From an uncultured Flavobacteriaceae bacterium (GTDB taxonomy: Bacteria > Bacteroidota > Bacteroidia > Flavobacteriales > Flavobacteriaceae), in the NCBI GenBank assembly GCA_938010765.1, contig CALLVX010000072.1, forward strand, positions 37,161 through 101,160: a DNA stretch of 64,000 bases, given 5' to 3'. Numbering within the stretch: the first letter of the stretch is position 1; each line of letters starts with the position of its first letter. A program made the position numbers and the translations under genes. Of this stretch, positions 16,463 to 25,407 are shown piece after piece. The notes beneath the pieces were generated by a model, which had not been told where the DNA came from, ran no database searches, and saw nothing but the letters and a program-made list of their open reading frames with translations.

Positions 16463-17242
16463 ATGGCAAAAAAAGCAGAAGCAACGGTAGAAGAAAAGTT
16501 AAGGGCATTGTATGATTTGCAATTAATCGATTCTAGAGTTGATGAGATTCGCAATGTACGCGGAGAGCTTCCTTTGGAAGTCGAAGATCTTGAAGATGAA
16601 GTATTGGGCCTTAAGACCAGGATGGATAAGTTAAAGACCGATGTGGAAACGATCAACTATGAGATTGGTGCTAAAAAGAATCTGATCGAAGAGGCGAAAG
16701 TATTAATTAAAAAATACGCCGAACAACAGAAGAATGTCCGTAACAGTAGGGAGTTCAACTCGATCAGCAAGGAATTGGAATTTCAAGAATTGGAAATTCA
16801 ACTGGCCGAAAAGAATATCAAGGAATTCAAAGTACAGATAGAACAGAAAAAAATAGTAGTTAGCGAAACCAAGGAAAAGTTAGGAGAGCGTGATAGCCAC
16901 TTAAAACACAAGAAAAGTGAACTTGATGCTATCTTGGCAGAAACCGAGAAAGAGGAAAAAGCGCTTTTGTTGAAATCAGAAAAATTCCAACAAGATATTG
17001 AGGAGCGTTTAGTGAAGGCATATGCTCGTATCAGAAGAAACGTTAAGAACGGTCTTGCAGTGGTACCGATCGAAAGAGGCGCTTCGGGCGGTTCTTTCTT
17101 TACCATTCCACCACAGGTGCAGGTAGAGATTGCTTCCAGAAAGAAAATAATTACTGACGAGCATAGTGGTCGTATCTTGGTCGATCCGGTTTTAGCCGAA
17201 GAAGAGCAAATAAAAATGCAAAAGATGTTCTCAAGTCTGTAA
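16463..17242 (+). CDS. coiled-coil protein of the C4 zinc-ribbon family, cysteines lost
   Basis: A 259-residue protein, mostly a long coiled coil rich in Glu and Lys (about 30-190), followed by a short C-terminal domain. In relatives that domain is a C4 zinc ribbon with two Cys pairs; here the equivalent strands are recognisable (ERGASGGSFFTIPPQ and KIITDEHSGRILVD), but the cysteines are replaced by Ser, Asp and Ser, and the protein has no cysteine at all. The fold may persist without zinc. Relatives have been proposed to bind nucleic acid or assist envelope processes; no function is certain. It is coupled to the Nif3-family gene (2-base gap) and followed by a terminator. Confidence 0.88.
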   Translation: MAKKAEATVEEKLRALYDLQLIDSRVDEIRNVRGELPLEVEDLEDEVLGLKTRMDKLKTDVETINYEIGAKKNLIEEAKVLIKKYAEQQKNVRNSREFNSISKELEFQELEIQLAEKNIKEFKVQIEQKKIVVSETKEKLGERDSHLKHKKSELDAILAETEKEEKALLLKSEKFQQDIEERLVKAYARIRRNVKNGLAVVPIERGASGGSFFTIPPQVQVEIASRKKIITDEHSGRILVDPVLAEEEQIKMQKMFSSL

Positions 17243-17263
17243 CGACTTTATTCAATAAATACC

Positions 17264-17297
17264 AAGCCATCCTGAATTCTCAAGATGGCTTTTTTTG
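17264..17297 (+). terminator. rho-independent terminator
   Basis: AAGCCATC (17264-17271) pairs with GATGGCTT (17284-17291), followed by a T run. It ends the Nif3/coiled-coil operon. Confidence 0.8.
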
Positions 17298-17309
17298 TAC
17301 CTTAAATTT

Positions 17310-17669
17310 ATGAAACCAAAATTCACTTTTATTGAAATTGTATTTCTTGCCCTAGCATTCTTAGGCATATGCACTACTTGGTACTATAACATTTTGTTTT
17401 ATTTAGAGGTAGGTGACACCTCTATTGGTAACTTCTTTGCCCTTACCAAGACCACCTTACCGGCAAAATCGATCAATGCCGATATTGCAGTAGTAGCCAT
17501 TGCCTTTGTAGTATGGATCGTGTATGAGGCAAGGAAATTGAGGATGAAACATTGGTGGATTTTTATTCCACTTACTTTTTTGGTAGCGCTAGCATGTAGT
17601 TTTCCGTTATTTCTGTTTTTTCGAGAACGTAGGATTCGCAGAGCGCACAATTTATCAAAGCAACCCTAG
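17310..17669 (+). CDS. DUF2834 membrane protein
   Basis: A 119-residue protein with three hydrophobic segments (about 9-35, 58-72, 80-102) and the WYYN motif after the first, matching the DUF2834 family of small membrane proteins of unknown function. The start at 17310 places the first charged residues just before the first membrane segment; an upstream in-frame codon at 17295 lies in the terminator T run. The C-terminus is basic (FRERRIRRAHNL). The last 15 bases overlap the end of kmo on the other strand. Confidence 0.8.
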   Translation: MKPKFTFIEIVFLALAFLGICTTWYYNILFYLEVGDTSIGNFFALTKTTLPAKSINADIAVVAIAFVVWIVYEARKLRMKHWWIFIPLTFLVALACSFPLFLFFRERRIRRAHNLSKQP

Positions 17670-18995
17670 TATTTTCTTCTCTATAACCTCACTATCCCAT
17701 TGCTCCTCAATATTGGGGAGTTGCATTATTTGCTGCATAATCGCCTCTTGGGCATCGCCAATCGCCAAAGCTTCTGTGTAGGGACGTGCTGAAAAAGTAA
17801 CTCTCGAGTAGACCGGTATCCACTTATCAGGATATTTGGTCGCAAAACGTTTTTCGATTTTCTTTTGAAGCAAGAACCTCGGATCGGCAGTTTTACTGCT
17901 CATTTCTACAAAATTTCGATAACTAAGCTCTGCTATGGCATCTGCATTTGGCTTACGCATACGTTGGTACTCCCTAAAAATGCCTTCCCAATCATCACCT
18001 AGCTTTGCTATGATTTCATTCAAAACAAAAATATCCTCGAAACCGGCATTCATTCCCTGCCCATAAAAAGGTACCACGGCATGTGCAGAATCCCCAACCA
18101 GGGCAACCTTGTCCCAATACGTCCATGGGTGGCATTTCATGGTAACCATAGCACTTGTCGGGTTATTGAAAAAGTCTTCCAAAAGATCATCCATCACCTG
18201 CATGACGTTTGGAAAATGTTTGGAAAAAAAAGTCTTTGCCTGCGCTATGGTTTGCAGTTTTTCAAAGGAGATTTCTCCTTCAAAAGGCATGAACAAAGTA
18301 CATGTAAAGCTACCATCGATATTAGGCATGGCTATTAACATGAACTTGCCCCGAGGCCAGATATGAAACGAATGTTTATCGAGTTTGTGGCTACCATCTT
18401 CATTTGGTGGTATTCGAAGCTCTTTATACCCCACATCTATAAAATCTTGGGAATAATCAAAACGACTTCGTCGTTGCATTTTATGTCGCACCCTCGAAAA
18501 AGCACCATCGCAACCAAACACCATATCATATTGGTACTCTTCCCACTTTCCCTTTTCGCTATTGCCGGTATATATTTTGGCTTCCGGAAGGTTAATATCC
18601 CATACTTTTTCCTCAAACCGAAACGCAACTCCGGCGATTTCCGCCAAATCGATCATCTTACGGTTGAGTACTCCTCTGGAAATAGACCAAATTGCTTCTC
18701 CCTCCTTTCCATAAGGCTGAAAGTATTGCTCTTGGCCGACAACATGCATCGCCCTTTTATCCAACGGAATGGCAATTGTCTTAATTTGATCTTCAATCCC
18801 TACTGCTTGTAGGGCATTCCAACCGCGATTACTCATGGCCAAATTGATCGATCGCCCTGAAAATTGAACATTTCGAATATCTGGCCTGCGATCGAATACG
18901 GTAATTGTATGCCCTAACTTCTTAAGGTATAATGCCAACAAAGACCCCACGAGCCCTGAACCAATTATCGCAATGTTTTTGGGAGTTTGTTTCAT
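17655..18995 (-). CDS. kmo: kynurenine 3-monooxygenase
   Basis: FAD monooxygenase that hydroxylates L-kynurenine to 3-hydroxykynurenine with NADPH and O2. The FAD fingerprint IIGSGLVGSLLALYL is at residues 10-24, the second FAD motif VALVGDSAHAVVPFYGQG about 300, and PFYGQGMNAGFED fits KMO rather than generic hydroxylases. Length is 446 residues. kynU in the same window supplies the next step, and the AraC regulator and MFS transporter between them make this a probable tryptophan-catabolism neighbourhood. A weak -7-like box (TATCTTTA on the minus strand, 19027-19034) lies upstream. Confidence 0.96.
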   Translation of the reverse strand: MKQTPKNIAIIGSGLVGSLLALYLKKLGHTITVFDRRPDIRNVQFSGRSINLAMSNRGWNALQAVGIEDQIKTIAIPLDKRAMHVVGQEQYFQPYGKEGEAIWSISRGVLNRKMIDLAEIAGVAFRFEEKVWDINLPEAKIYTGNSEKGKWEEYQYDMVFGCDGAFSRVRHKMQRRSRFDYSQDFIDVGYKELRIPPNEDGSHKLDKHSFHIWPRGKFMLIAMPNIDGSFTCTLFMPFEGEISFEKLQTIAQAKTFFSKHFPNVMQVMDDLLEDFFNNPTSAMVTMKCHPWTYWDKVALVGDSAHAVVPFYGQGMNAGFEDIFVLNEIIAKLGDDWEGIFREYQRMRKPNADAIAELSYRNFVEMSSKTADPRFLLQKKIEKRFATKYPDKWIPVYSRVTFSARPYTEALAIGDAQEAIMQQIMQLPNIEEQWDSEVIEKKILGLL

Positions 18996-19192
18996 AACCT
19001 TATACTATCATCTATCCTATAAACGCTAAAGATAACAAAATACCCAGGGTTTGATACACCCCTTTTTACCGTCACTCAACATAGCGTAAAAGCTTCATAT
19101 CCATTTTTTTAACAGGCAGGAAAAATCCAACTTCGTCTTTCATACGTATATAAAGTGAACTTCCCGCTTCGGCGCCTATATATATCCAAAAA

Positions 19193-19230
19193 AAAGTCCT
19201 TCACAGAGTATTTGCGAAGGACTTTTTCAT
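19193..19230. terminator. bidirectional terminator after clpP
   Basis: AAAGTCCTTC and GAAGGACTTT (arms near 19193-19202 and 19216-19225) form a 10-bp stem with T-rich flanks on both sides. It ends the clpP transcript on the minus strand. Confidence 0.75.
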
Positions 19231-19266
19231 TTTAAGATACTCTTAAAATCAAGGAGGTATTATTTT

Positions 19267-19815
19267 CTATTCTAGAATACCATCAACAATACCATAGTCG
19301 ACAGACTCCTGAGCGTTCATCCAATAGTCTCTATCAAAATCTTTTAGCACTTTTTCAAATTTTTGACCACAGTTATCTGCCAAAATTTGTGCACTCAACT
19401 CTTTCGTTTTAATTATCTCTTTTGCTTGAATCTCTATATTACTCGCTTGCCCTCTCGCACCACCACTAGGTTGATGTATCATTACCTGTGCATGTGGTTG
19501 AATAAAACGTCTTCCCTTTTTCCCAACTGATAACAAAATAGACCCCATAGAAGCCGCCAAGCCGGTACAAATGGTCGAAACCGGACTTTTAAGAGATTTA
19601 ATGGTATCGTACATTGCAAAGCCAGAAGTAACATACCCACCCGGACTATTGATATACAGTTGAATTTCCTTATTGTTTTGCATATCTAGGTAGAGTAAAC
19701 GATCAATGACATGCTTTGCGGAGTCATCATCGACCTGCCCCCAAAGAAACACCTTACGTTCCTCCAACATCTTTTCATCTATCGCTTCCTGTATTTTTCC
19801 TTTTTTAGAACTCAT
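19267..19815 (-). CDS. clpP: ClpP-family serine protease
   Basis: A 182-residue ClpP-type peptidase. The catalytic triad is visible: S89 in GLAASMGS, H114 in VMIHQPSGG and D163 in FDRDYWM. The N-terminus is shorter and more charged (MSSKKGKIQEAIDEK) than in classical ClpP, and there is no tig or clpX gene nearby. This suggests the stand-alone ClpP paralogue present in Flavobacteriaceae rather than the main one, so partner ATPase and substrates are uncertain. The promoter box at 19835-19842 and a strong terminator make it a single-gene unit. Confidence 0.9.
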   Translation of the reverse strand: MSSKKGKIQEAIDEKMLEERKVFLWGQVDDDSAKHVIDRLLYLDMQNNKEIQLYINSPGGYVTSGFAMYDTIKSLKSPVSTICTGLAASMGSILLSVGKKGRRFIQPHAQVMIHQPSGGARGQASNIEIQAKEIIKTKELSAQILADNCGQKFEKVLKDFDRDYWMNAQESVDYGIVDGILE

Positions 19816-19834
19816 TCTTTAATTTTTATCAGCT

Positions 19835-19842
19835 CAAAAATA
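19835..19842 (-). promoter_or_regulatory. clpP -7 box
   Basis: The minus strand reads TATTTTTG, an exact TAnnTTTG match, 19 bases before the clpP ATG. Confidence 0.5.
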
Positions 19843-19908
19843 CTCATTTTATCGTGAAAACCGATGCCTATAAATCGTTCGATTTTCAAATCATAGCCAA
19901 AAAGCTTT

Positions 19909-19916
19909 TATCTTTG
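19909..19916 (+). promoter_or_regulatory. -7 box of the exported-protein gene at 19932
   Basis: TATCTTTG matches the consensus and lies 15 bases before the ATG at 19932. It also shows that the longer in-frame ORF from 19854 is not the real start. Confidence 0.5.
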
Positions 19917-19931
19917 GACAAAACATTGAAA

Positions 19932-20594
19932 ATGAAGAACTATCTAGTAACCCTGACGGTGATCGGAATGCTCTCAACAGGATTTACGTTGGTTGATCTA
20001 GAGGACACCCAAGAAACCAATATCCTCGAAAAAGTGGCTAATGCCAATGGTTTTGAAAACTGGGAAAAAGTAGAAGAACTTACTTTCACTTTCAATGTAG
20101 ATCGAGATACCACCCATTTTGAGCGCAGCTGGGTCTGGAAACCTAAAACGAACGATATTACCGCCATTACCGCCCAAAGTACCTTGGAGTACAATTGGGC
20201 CGATATGGATAGTATCGCCAATAAAACAAATGGAGGCTTTATCAATGACAAATATTGGCTATTGGCACCATTTCAACTGGTATGGGACAGTGATAATATT
20301 ACTCATTCACTTACAATGGATGCCCAAGCTCCCATTAGCAAAAAACCAATGCAGAAACTCACCATTGTTTATGGGAACGAAGGCGGGTATACACCAGGAG
20401 ATGCTTATGACTTCTATTTTGGAGACGATTTGATGGTTCAGGAATGGGTGTTTCGAAAATCAAATCAAGAGGAACCTTCTATGATGACCACTTGGGAAGA
20501 CTATGAGGATATAAATGGATTAAAAGTTGCCAAAATGCATCAGATGCCCGCTAGTAATTTCAAACTCTATTTTACTGGCGTTTCTGTTAAATGA
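19932..20594 (+). CDS. exported protein, DUF6503-like
   Basis: A 220-residue protein with a signal peptide (MKNYLVTLTVIGMLSTGFT) and a beta-rich body starting ILEKVANANGFENWEKVEELTFTFNV, an opening shared with Bacteroidota exported proteins grouped as DUF6503; I assign that from memory, not from a search. Aromatic-rich strands (WVWKPKTND, YWLLAPFQLVWD, DLMVQEWVFRK) suggest a lipid- or ligand-binding barrel such as the LolA type, but this is inference. Its TGA overlaps the ATG of the following broken gene (ATGA), so the two were translationally coupled. Confidence 0.7.
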   Translation: MKNYLVTLTVIGMLSTGFTLVDLEDTQETNILEKVANANGFENWEKVEELTFTFNVDRDTTHFERSWVWKPKTNDITAITAQSTLEYNWADMDSIANKTNGGFINDKYWLLAPFQLVWDSDNITHSLTMDAQAPISKKPMQKLTIVYGNEGGYTPGDAYDFYFGDDLMVQEWVFRKSNQEEPSMMTTWEDYEDINGLKVAKMHQMPASNFKLYFTGVSVK

Positions 20595-21885
20595 GCAACC
20601 GAAATTTTGTTTTAAGCTTCTTTAGTTTTGCCAGCTGTTTATGCGCCGCCCAAAATAGCTTTGAAGGTCCACGATACGATTTAGAAGAAAAAGAACCGAT
20701 TGAATTTGTTGCGGTTTACAAAAGTAAGGATCATACCATGAGCAATGCAAATGGCCGCTATGAGTTCACCTCTTCGTTAGACACCGTCTCATTCTACCGC
20801 CTGGGATATAAAAAAATAACTAAATCGTTCGCAGCATTGACCGATACGTTTTACTTGGAAAAAGCCCCTTATGAACTTGAAGAGGTCATCGTCGTCAATG
20901 CCAAAACCCTATGGTAATAAGTATACTGGCTCGGGGCAAGCCCAAGAGACATTAAAAGGAAATTTAACATTGATTTCGACGCAGGCCTGTCCGAACACTT
21001 GTCGTAAGGGCGTCGGAGCATTATTAATCTCGATTATCGAGTAAAAGATTCTATTACCAATAACTACCTCTTCGCCCTTTTTAAGGAAAAGTTCTTTCTT
21101 CGGGCATTGCTTAAAAATAACGGCACGCTTGTACGTTTGCAGGATTTCGAAGAAAAGTTGGCTAGAAAAACGCTACTCTACAATCCAAAAATGGAATTGA
21201 CACCAAAAGATTACACTTTTGAATTCAACAACTTGCGCAAAACGGGAGTTGTCAGGGGCGAATATAAGGTTTACTATAGATTCCCGACCCTATATGGGTT
21301 ATTTAGCAGTTTTATTCGACTCAATGTCACAGGAGATGATTTCACCCTTACTGAAAAACCTTTCAAGAAAAACGAAAAAGTGCGGTATGAGTTTGAATCG
21401 AAGCCAAACCACCCGGTGTCTATACCTACGGGTATTATGTAATTAACACAGCTAATAATGCCATTCAGGAATACCATCAAATATCGATACCCAAATACCC
21501 GCCATATAGCGAACCTAAGTATGTTAAATTCAGAACCAAGCGTTATGAATTGACCGTGCTTTTCGAAAAAGACCCTTTGAAAAACAAATATTACATGAAG
21601 ACCGCAAAACGAAATACGGTGGTTGAGATTTTGAACAAGAAAAATACTTTTGCCGAAGTATACGACAGCAGTTTTATCCTAGCCACTTCTAATAGTTTTA
21701 TTACGGATCCGGTAAAGAAAAATGTGAGCGCCGTCAAAGATATCTTTAGGCTAAAATTCCCTTACGACCTCAACTATTGAAACGTTCAAAACAAATTGTT
21801 GCTCACCGATGAAATGGAAGTTTTCATTCAAAATATAGGCAAAGACAATACGGAATTTAAGGTGTCATCCAATATAAAGAACTAA
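20591..21885 (+). pseudogene. broken exported protein gene with CarboxypepD_reg-like N-terminus
   Basis: Four open stretches read as one former protein of roughly 400 residues. The first part (20591-20917) has a signal sequence and a carboxypeptidase regulatory-like domain (SNANGRYEFTSSLD, then YELEEVIVVNAKTL). It stops at TAA 20915-20917, directly beside an interspersed repeat (20920-21041). Sequence after the repeat resumes in frame with VKDSITNNYLFALFKEK and continues to about 21418, where a one-base shift is needed to reach GVYTYGYYVINTANNAIQEYH. A TGA at 21778-21780 interrupts the last part, which would finish NVQNKLLLTDEMEV...NIKN at 21885. Three independent lesions make a functional product unlikely. 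The upstream coupled gene is intact. Confidence 0.8.
20920..21041. repeat. interspersed repeat, copy 1
   Basis: A stretch of about 120 bases with blocks also found at 59378-59480: ctcggggcaagccc, ggaaatttaacattgatttc, and ggagc...ctcgattatc, in the same order. It contains a CGACGC...GCGTCG inverted repeat. It sits at the first break of the surrounding pseudogene. No coding content is seen. Confidence 0.6.
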
Positions 21886-23033
21886 TGCCCGTCTTTCTTC
21901 TTCATTATAAAAGAAGACCCTAACACAAGGCCTGCACAACATAGAAGAATCGCAAAACAAACAATCAACGAAGTACTTTTAGCTACAAAGCCCAAGAATG
22001 GGGGTGCTACTAGGAAACCCATATATCCCATACCTGCAATAAAGGATACCCCTTGCGACGATTCTACCCCTTTAATGGTTCCCCCAATGCGAAAAAGTTC
22101 GGGTACCATCACCGAAAAACCAAGTCCGCTCAAAGCAAAACCGGCGATAGCCAAATAAGTATTGGTCGTCAAAACCAGCGCATAACCAGCAATGGCAACC
22201 AATGCTCCCAAAGACACTATTTTAACAGAGCCCCATTTTTCGCTTATCCTATCACCTAAAAAGCGTCCCAAAGTCATCGTAACCTGAAAACCTAGAAAAC
22301 CTGCACCCCATAAAGCTTCAGGTGCGATGCTAATTTCCTTTAAATAGAGCCCGCTCCAATCAACGATAGCGCCCTCACTCCCCATTGCCATAAAAGATAC
22401 CAGACCGATTACTAGCAAAGGTTTGAAAAGTTTAAAACTAAAGGGTTCTTTTTCTATTGGAGCTGCCTTAATATAGATATACCGCTTCATAAAAAAGAAA
22501 TTTACTCCCAAAACCAGCACCACAGCACCCAACATGTGCAATGACGGGTTCCCCAGCGGTCCGATCAAAAAACTACCCATTCCGGCCAAGACACCGCCAA
22601 GACTAAAAAAGCCATGTGCCGCCGACATGAATTTCGCTTTATCTTCCTTTTCCAATTCAGTAACCAAGGTATTCATAGAAATATCGGTAAACCCATTGCA
22701 ACTGCCAAAGAGAAACAAAGCCGCCATCAACGTATAAAGGCTTGGTGCCATTAAAGGCAAAAGTCCGGTTAGACAAATCAAAAACACTCCTAGTGCGGTA
22801 GCCTTTCCTACCCCCATTTTGTTAATAATCTTAGAAGCAATGGGAAACACTATAAAAACCCCCATTGAAAGAAAGAAGATTGCCAATCCCAACTGTGATT
22901 TATCGATTGCCAGATTTTCTTTTACCGTAGGGATATAGATTGCCCAAGTGCCAAAAAGAATGTTAAGGCTTGCAAAGACCCATGCGGGTCCAAAATACCG
23001 GGGGTTCGAAAGAATAAGAAACAATGATTTCAT
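21882..23033 (-). CDS. MFS transporter
   Basis: A 383-residue major facilitator superfamily protein with twelve predicted membrane segments in two halves. The loop-2/3 region (FPIASKIINKMGVGKATALG) and the equivalent of the second half (LGRFLGDRISEKWGSVKIVSLG) match MFS signature A. The subgroup resembles sugar/fucose-permease-like or drug-like MFS proteins; the substrate cannot be read. It lies back-to-back with the AraC regulator (189-base gap) and between kmo and kynU, so transport linked to tryptophan or its breakdown products is plausible but unproven. Its stop codon overlaps the end of the upstream pseudogene. Confidence 0.88.
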   Translation of the reverse strand: MKSLFLILSNPRYFGPAWVFASLNILFGTWAIYIPTVKENLAIDKSQLGLAIFFLSMGVFIVFPIASKIINKMGVGKATALGVFLICLTGLLPLMAPSLYTLMAALFLFGSCNGFTDISMNTLVTELEKEDKAKFMSAAHGFFSLGGVLAGMGSFLIGPLGNPSLHMLGAVVLVLGVNFFFMKRYIYIKAAPIEKEPFSFKLFKPLLVIGLVSFMAMGSEGAIVDWSGLYLKEISIAPEALWGAGFLGFQVTMTLGRFLGDRISEKWGSVKIVSLGALVAIAGYALVLTTNTYLAIAGFALSGLGFSVMVPELFRIGGTIKGVESSQGVSFIAGMGYMGFLVAPPFLGFVAKSTSLIVCFAILLCCAGLVLGSSFIMKKKDGH

Positions 23034-23156
23034 TCAAAGGAATATAGGTGAATATAGTCTACAAAGTACTCTTAATGAAAAGAAAACCAATAGGTTTAAC
23101 TATTCTAACTTTAAAACAAAATATACACACATATCGATTTTTATGAATGAAAATGA

Positions 23157-23164
23157 TAATTTTG
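23157..23164 (+). promoter_or_regulatory. possible -7 box for the AraC gene
   Basis: TAATTTTG matches TAnnTTTG, 58 bases before the AraC start, in the shared MFS/AraC intergenic region. No -33 element is clear. Confidence 0.35.
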
Positions 23165-23222
23165 ACTTAGTATGGAAGTCTTTATACCTGCCAAAAACAA
23201 TTGAACCCTAAAAGTGTTATAA

Positions 23223-24074
23223 ATGAAACCGATGTATGAAAATATAGATGTGGCCGTGGGCACCTCCTTAAAAATACAAACCTTCACCCATACCGATAGT
23301 TGTGAGCTTACTAATTGGCACATTCATCCCGAATACGAAATCGTTTATGTTAAAAATGGTTCTGGAAGCTTACGAATCGATTCTAAAACAATACCCTATG
23401 ATGATGGAGCCTTACTAATGATCGGCCCTAACATCCCTCACTCTGATTTTGGCAATAAAGATAAAAACAACAATCTGGAAGTAGTAGTGCAATTTGGTAG
23501 AGAGTTTTTAGAAGATAAACTTTCCGTTTTTCCCGAGTTCGCTAAGGTCAGAAAGCTGATTTTAGAATCGAAAAAAGGAATTATTTTCGATCAAAGTGTA
23601 AAAGAGCATGTTTCTACCGATTTTGAGACCATAGGTCATGAAAACCCACTGCGACGATTAGTTGTTTTCATGGGTATTTTAGATCAATTGAGTTCAACGA
23701 AAGCCTGTCGCACCCTTCTTAACCAAGTTCCTTTGAACTCGAACAGCCTTGTTGACTTACATCGCTTGGAAACTGTGTTTCAGTATGTCAATAATCACTT
23801 TGCAGAATCTATTTCAACACAATTGATCGCTTCCCTTTTAGGGCTCACCACCAACTCGTATTGCCGATTTTTTAAAAAGATGACCGGGCAATCTTTCATT
23901 TATTTTCTGAACGATTTCAGAACCAGAAAGGCAGTAGAACTATTAGATCAACGTAAATTTTCGGTTTCTGAGGTCATGTATTATTGTGGGTACAACGACC
24001 CCTCGTACTTTACCAAACAATTTAAAAGGCATCAAGGAACCACTCCTTCGGTCTATGGGGCCCTAACGGCATAG
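23223..24074 (+). CDS. AraC-family transcriptional regulator
   Basis: A 283-residue regulator. The N-terminal part (about 10-110) is a cupin-type ligand domain (NWHIHPEYEIVYVKNGSGSL, then GALLMIGPNIPHSDF). The C-terminal 100 residues hold two helix-turn-helix motifs, with STQLIASLLGLTTNSYCRFFKKMTG for the first and VSEVMYYCGYNDPSYFTKQFKR for the second, as in AraC/XylS. It is divergent from the MFS gene and convergent with kynU, 17 bases apart. It may sense a small molecule and control the MFS gene, which is the usual logic for such pairs; kmo/kynU as targets is a guess. Confidence 0.92.
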   Translation: MKPMYENIDVAVGTSLKIQTFTHTDSCELTNWHIHPEYEIVYVKNGSGSLRIDSKTIPYDDGALLMIGPNIPHSDFGNKDKNNNLEVVVQFGREFLEDKLSVFPEFAKVRKLILESKKGIIFDQSVKEHVSTDFETIGHENPLRRLVVFMGILDQLSSTKACRTLLNQVPLNSNSLVDLHRLETVFQYVNNHFAESISTQLIASLLGLTTNSYCRFFKKMTGQSFIYFLNDFRTRKAVELLDQRKFSVSEVMYYCGYNDPSYFTKQFKRHQGTTPSVYGALTA

Positions 24075-24091
24075 GTTGTATAGAAAAGTGA

Positions 24092-25360
24092 TTAATTACC
24101 TTGGATTCCCTTCTTTAAAATTTGACCAAAATGGTACATATCTTCATATGAACAGTAGAACGGTGCCGGGGCCAAGCGTATAACATTTGGCTCACGCCAA
24201 TCAGTTACCACCCCATTTTTCATCAAATAATCGAATAAGGGCCTTCCTTGGCCGTGTAAAAAGACCGAAAGCTGACAACCGCGATCTTTGGGAGTAATAA
24301 TTTCAAAGGTACTTTCTACTTCCTTGTCAATTTCTCTAAGAATAAATTCCAAGTAAGCCACAATTTGATTTCGCTTTTCTATCAAGGCAGACATGCCTAC
24401 TTCTTCGAACAACTCAAGAGAAGCCAAGTAAGGGGCTGTGGAGAGTATAGAGGCGTTGCTTATTTGCCATGCATCCGCATTTTCCATTGGTTCAAACTCA
24501 GGTTTCATAAGAAACCTAGTTTCCTTTTTAGTTCCCCACCATCCTTCAAAACGAGGAATATCATTGCGATTCAGGTACTGTTCATTGATATAAATTCCCG
24601 AAGCATTTCCTGGGCCGCTATTCATGTATTTATAGCTACACCAAGCGGCAAAATCAACGCCCCACTCATGCAATTTTAGTTCAATATTACCGGCTCCATG
24701 GGCTAAATCCCACCCGACATAAGCCCCAGCGGCCTTCCCGGTCTTGGTAATGGTTTCCATATCGAAAACCTGTCCGTTGTAATAGTTAACTCCCCCGATT
24801 AAAACAAGTGCCAATTCATCTCCTACCTCCCTAATTTTGGCAAGGATATCATTGGTACGCCAATGATGTTCGCCTTCTCGTTTCTTTACTTCGACAATTG
24901 TTTCCTTAGGATCAAGCCCATGAACCTTTACCTGGCTCTGGAACATATATTGATCAGACGGAAAGGCTTTTTCCTCACAAATAATCTTGTATCTTTTTTT
25001 GGTAGGTCTATAAAATGAAACCAATAACAAATGTAGATTTACGGTAAGTGTATTCATCACTGAAACTTCCTCCGTTTTGGCACCGACCACTTTTGCCAAG
25101 GGCGCCGCCAACCGTTCGTGATAATCCCACCATGGTTTTTCTGCATAAAAGTGACCTTCAACTGCTAGTTCTTTCCAGTCGGTCATCACTTCATTCACAA
25201 ACTGCGCACTGCGTTTGGGCTGTAAACCCAACGAGTTACCCGTAAAATAAATTACTTGCGTGCCGTTGACTTTTGGAAAGTAAAATTCATCCCGGTATTT
25301 GCCCAAGGGGTCTTTATGATCCAAAGATTTTGCAAATGCTAAGGTATTTTGAAATTGCAT
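24092..25360 (-). CDS. kynU: kynureninase
   Basis: PLP enzyme that cleaves 3-hydroxykynurenine (or kynurenine) to 3-hydroxyanthranilate (or anthranilate) plus alanine. The PLP lysine is K244 in CSYKYMNSGPG; the cofactor Asp is D218 in GWDLAHGAGN; FPSDQYMFQSQ and ARG/TRP contacts typical of kynureninase are present. Length 422 is normal. With kmo it gives a route from kynurenine to 3-hydroxyanthranilate; tryptophan dioxygenase, formamidase and the later ring-opening steps are not in this window. The -7 box at 25375-25382 gives a leader of only about ten bases. Confidence 0.97.
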   Translation of the reverse strand: MQFQNTLAFAKSLDHKDPLGKYRDEFYFPKVNGTQVIYFTGNSLGLQPKRSAQFVNEVMTDWKELAVEGHFYAEKPWWDYHERLAAPLAKVVGAKTEEVSVMNTLTVNLHLLLVSFYRPTKKRYKIICEEKAFPSDQYMFQSQVKVHGLDPKETIVEVKKREGEHHWRTNDILAKIREVGDELALVLIGGVNYYNGQVFDMETITKTGKAAGAYVGWDLAHGAGNIELKLHEWGVDFAAWCSYKYMNSGPGNASGIYINEQYLNRNDIPRFEGWWGTKKETRFLMKPEFEPMENADAWQISNASILSTAPYLASLELFEEVGMSALIEKRNQIVAYLEFILREIDKEVESTFEIITPKDRGCQLSVFLHGQGRPLFDYLMKNGVVTDWREPNVIRLAPAPFYCSYEDMYHFGQILKKGIQGN

Positions 25361-25374
25361 TTCAATGTTTTGTT

Positions 25375-25382
25375 CAAAAATA
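25375..25382 (-). promoter_or_regulatory. kynU -7 box
   Basis: The minus strand reads TATTTTTG, an exact TAnnTTTG match, 14 bases before the kynU ATG. Confidence 0.5.
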
Positions 25383-25407
25383 CGACTTCAACAGCGAAAA
25401 GCATTTA

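Noticed and set aside
19031..19190. Search for a tRNA or small RNA in the kmo-clpP gap
   Set aside because: Only the clpP terminator hairpin and AT-rich sequence were found; no cloverleaf or other conserved fold.
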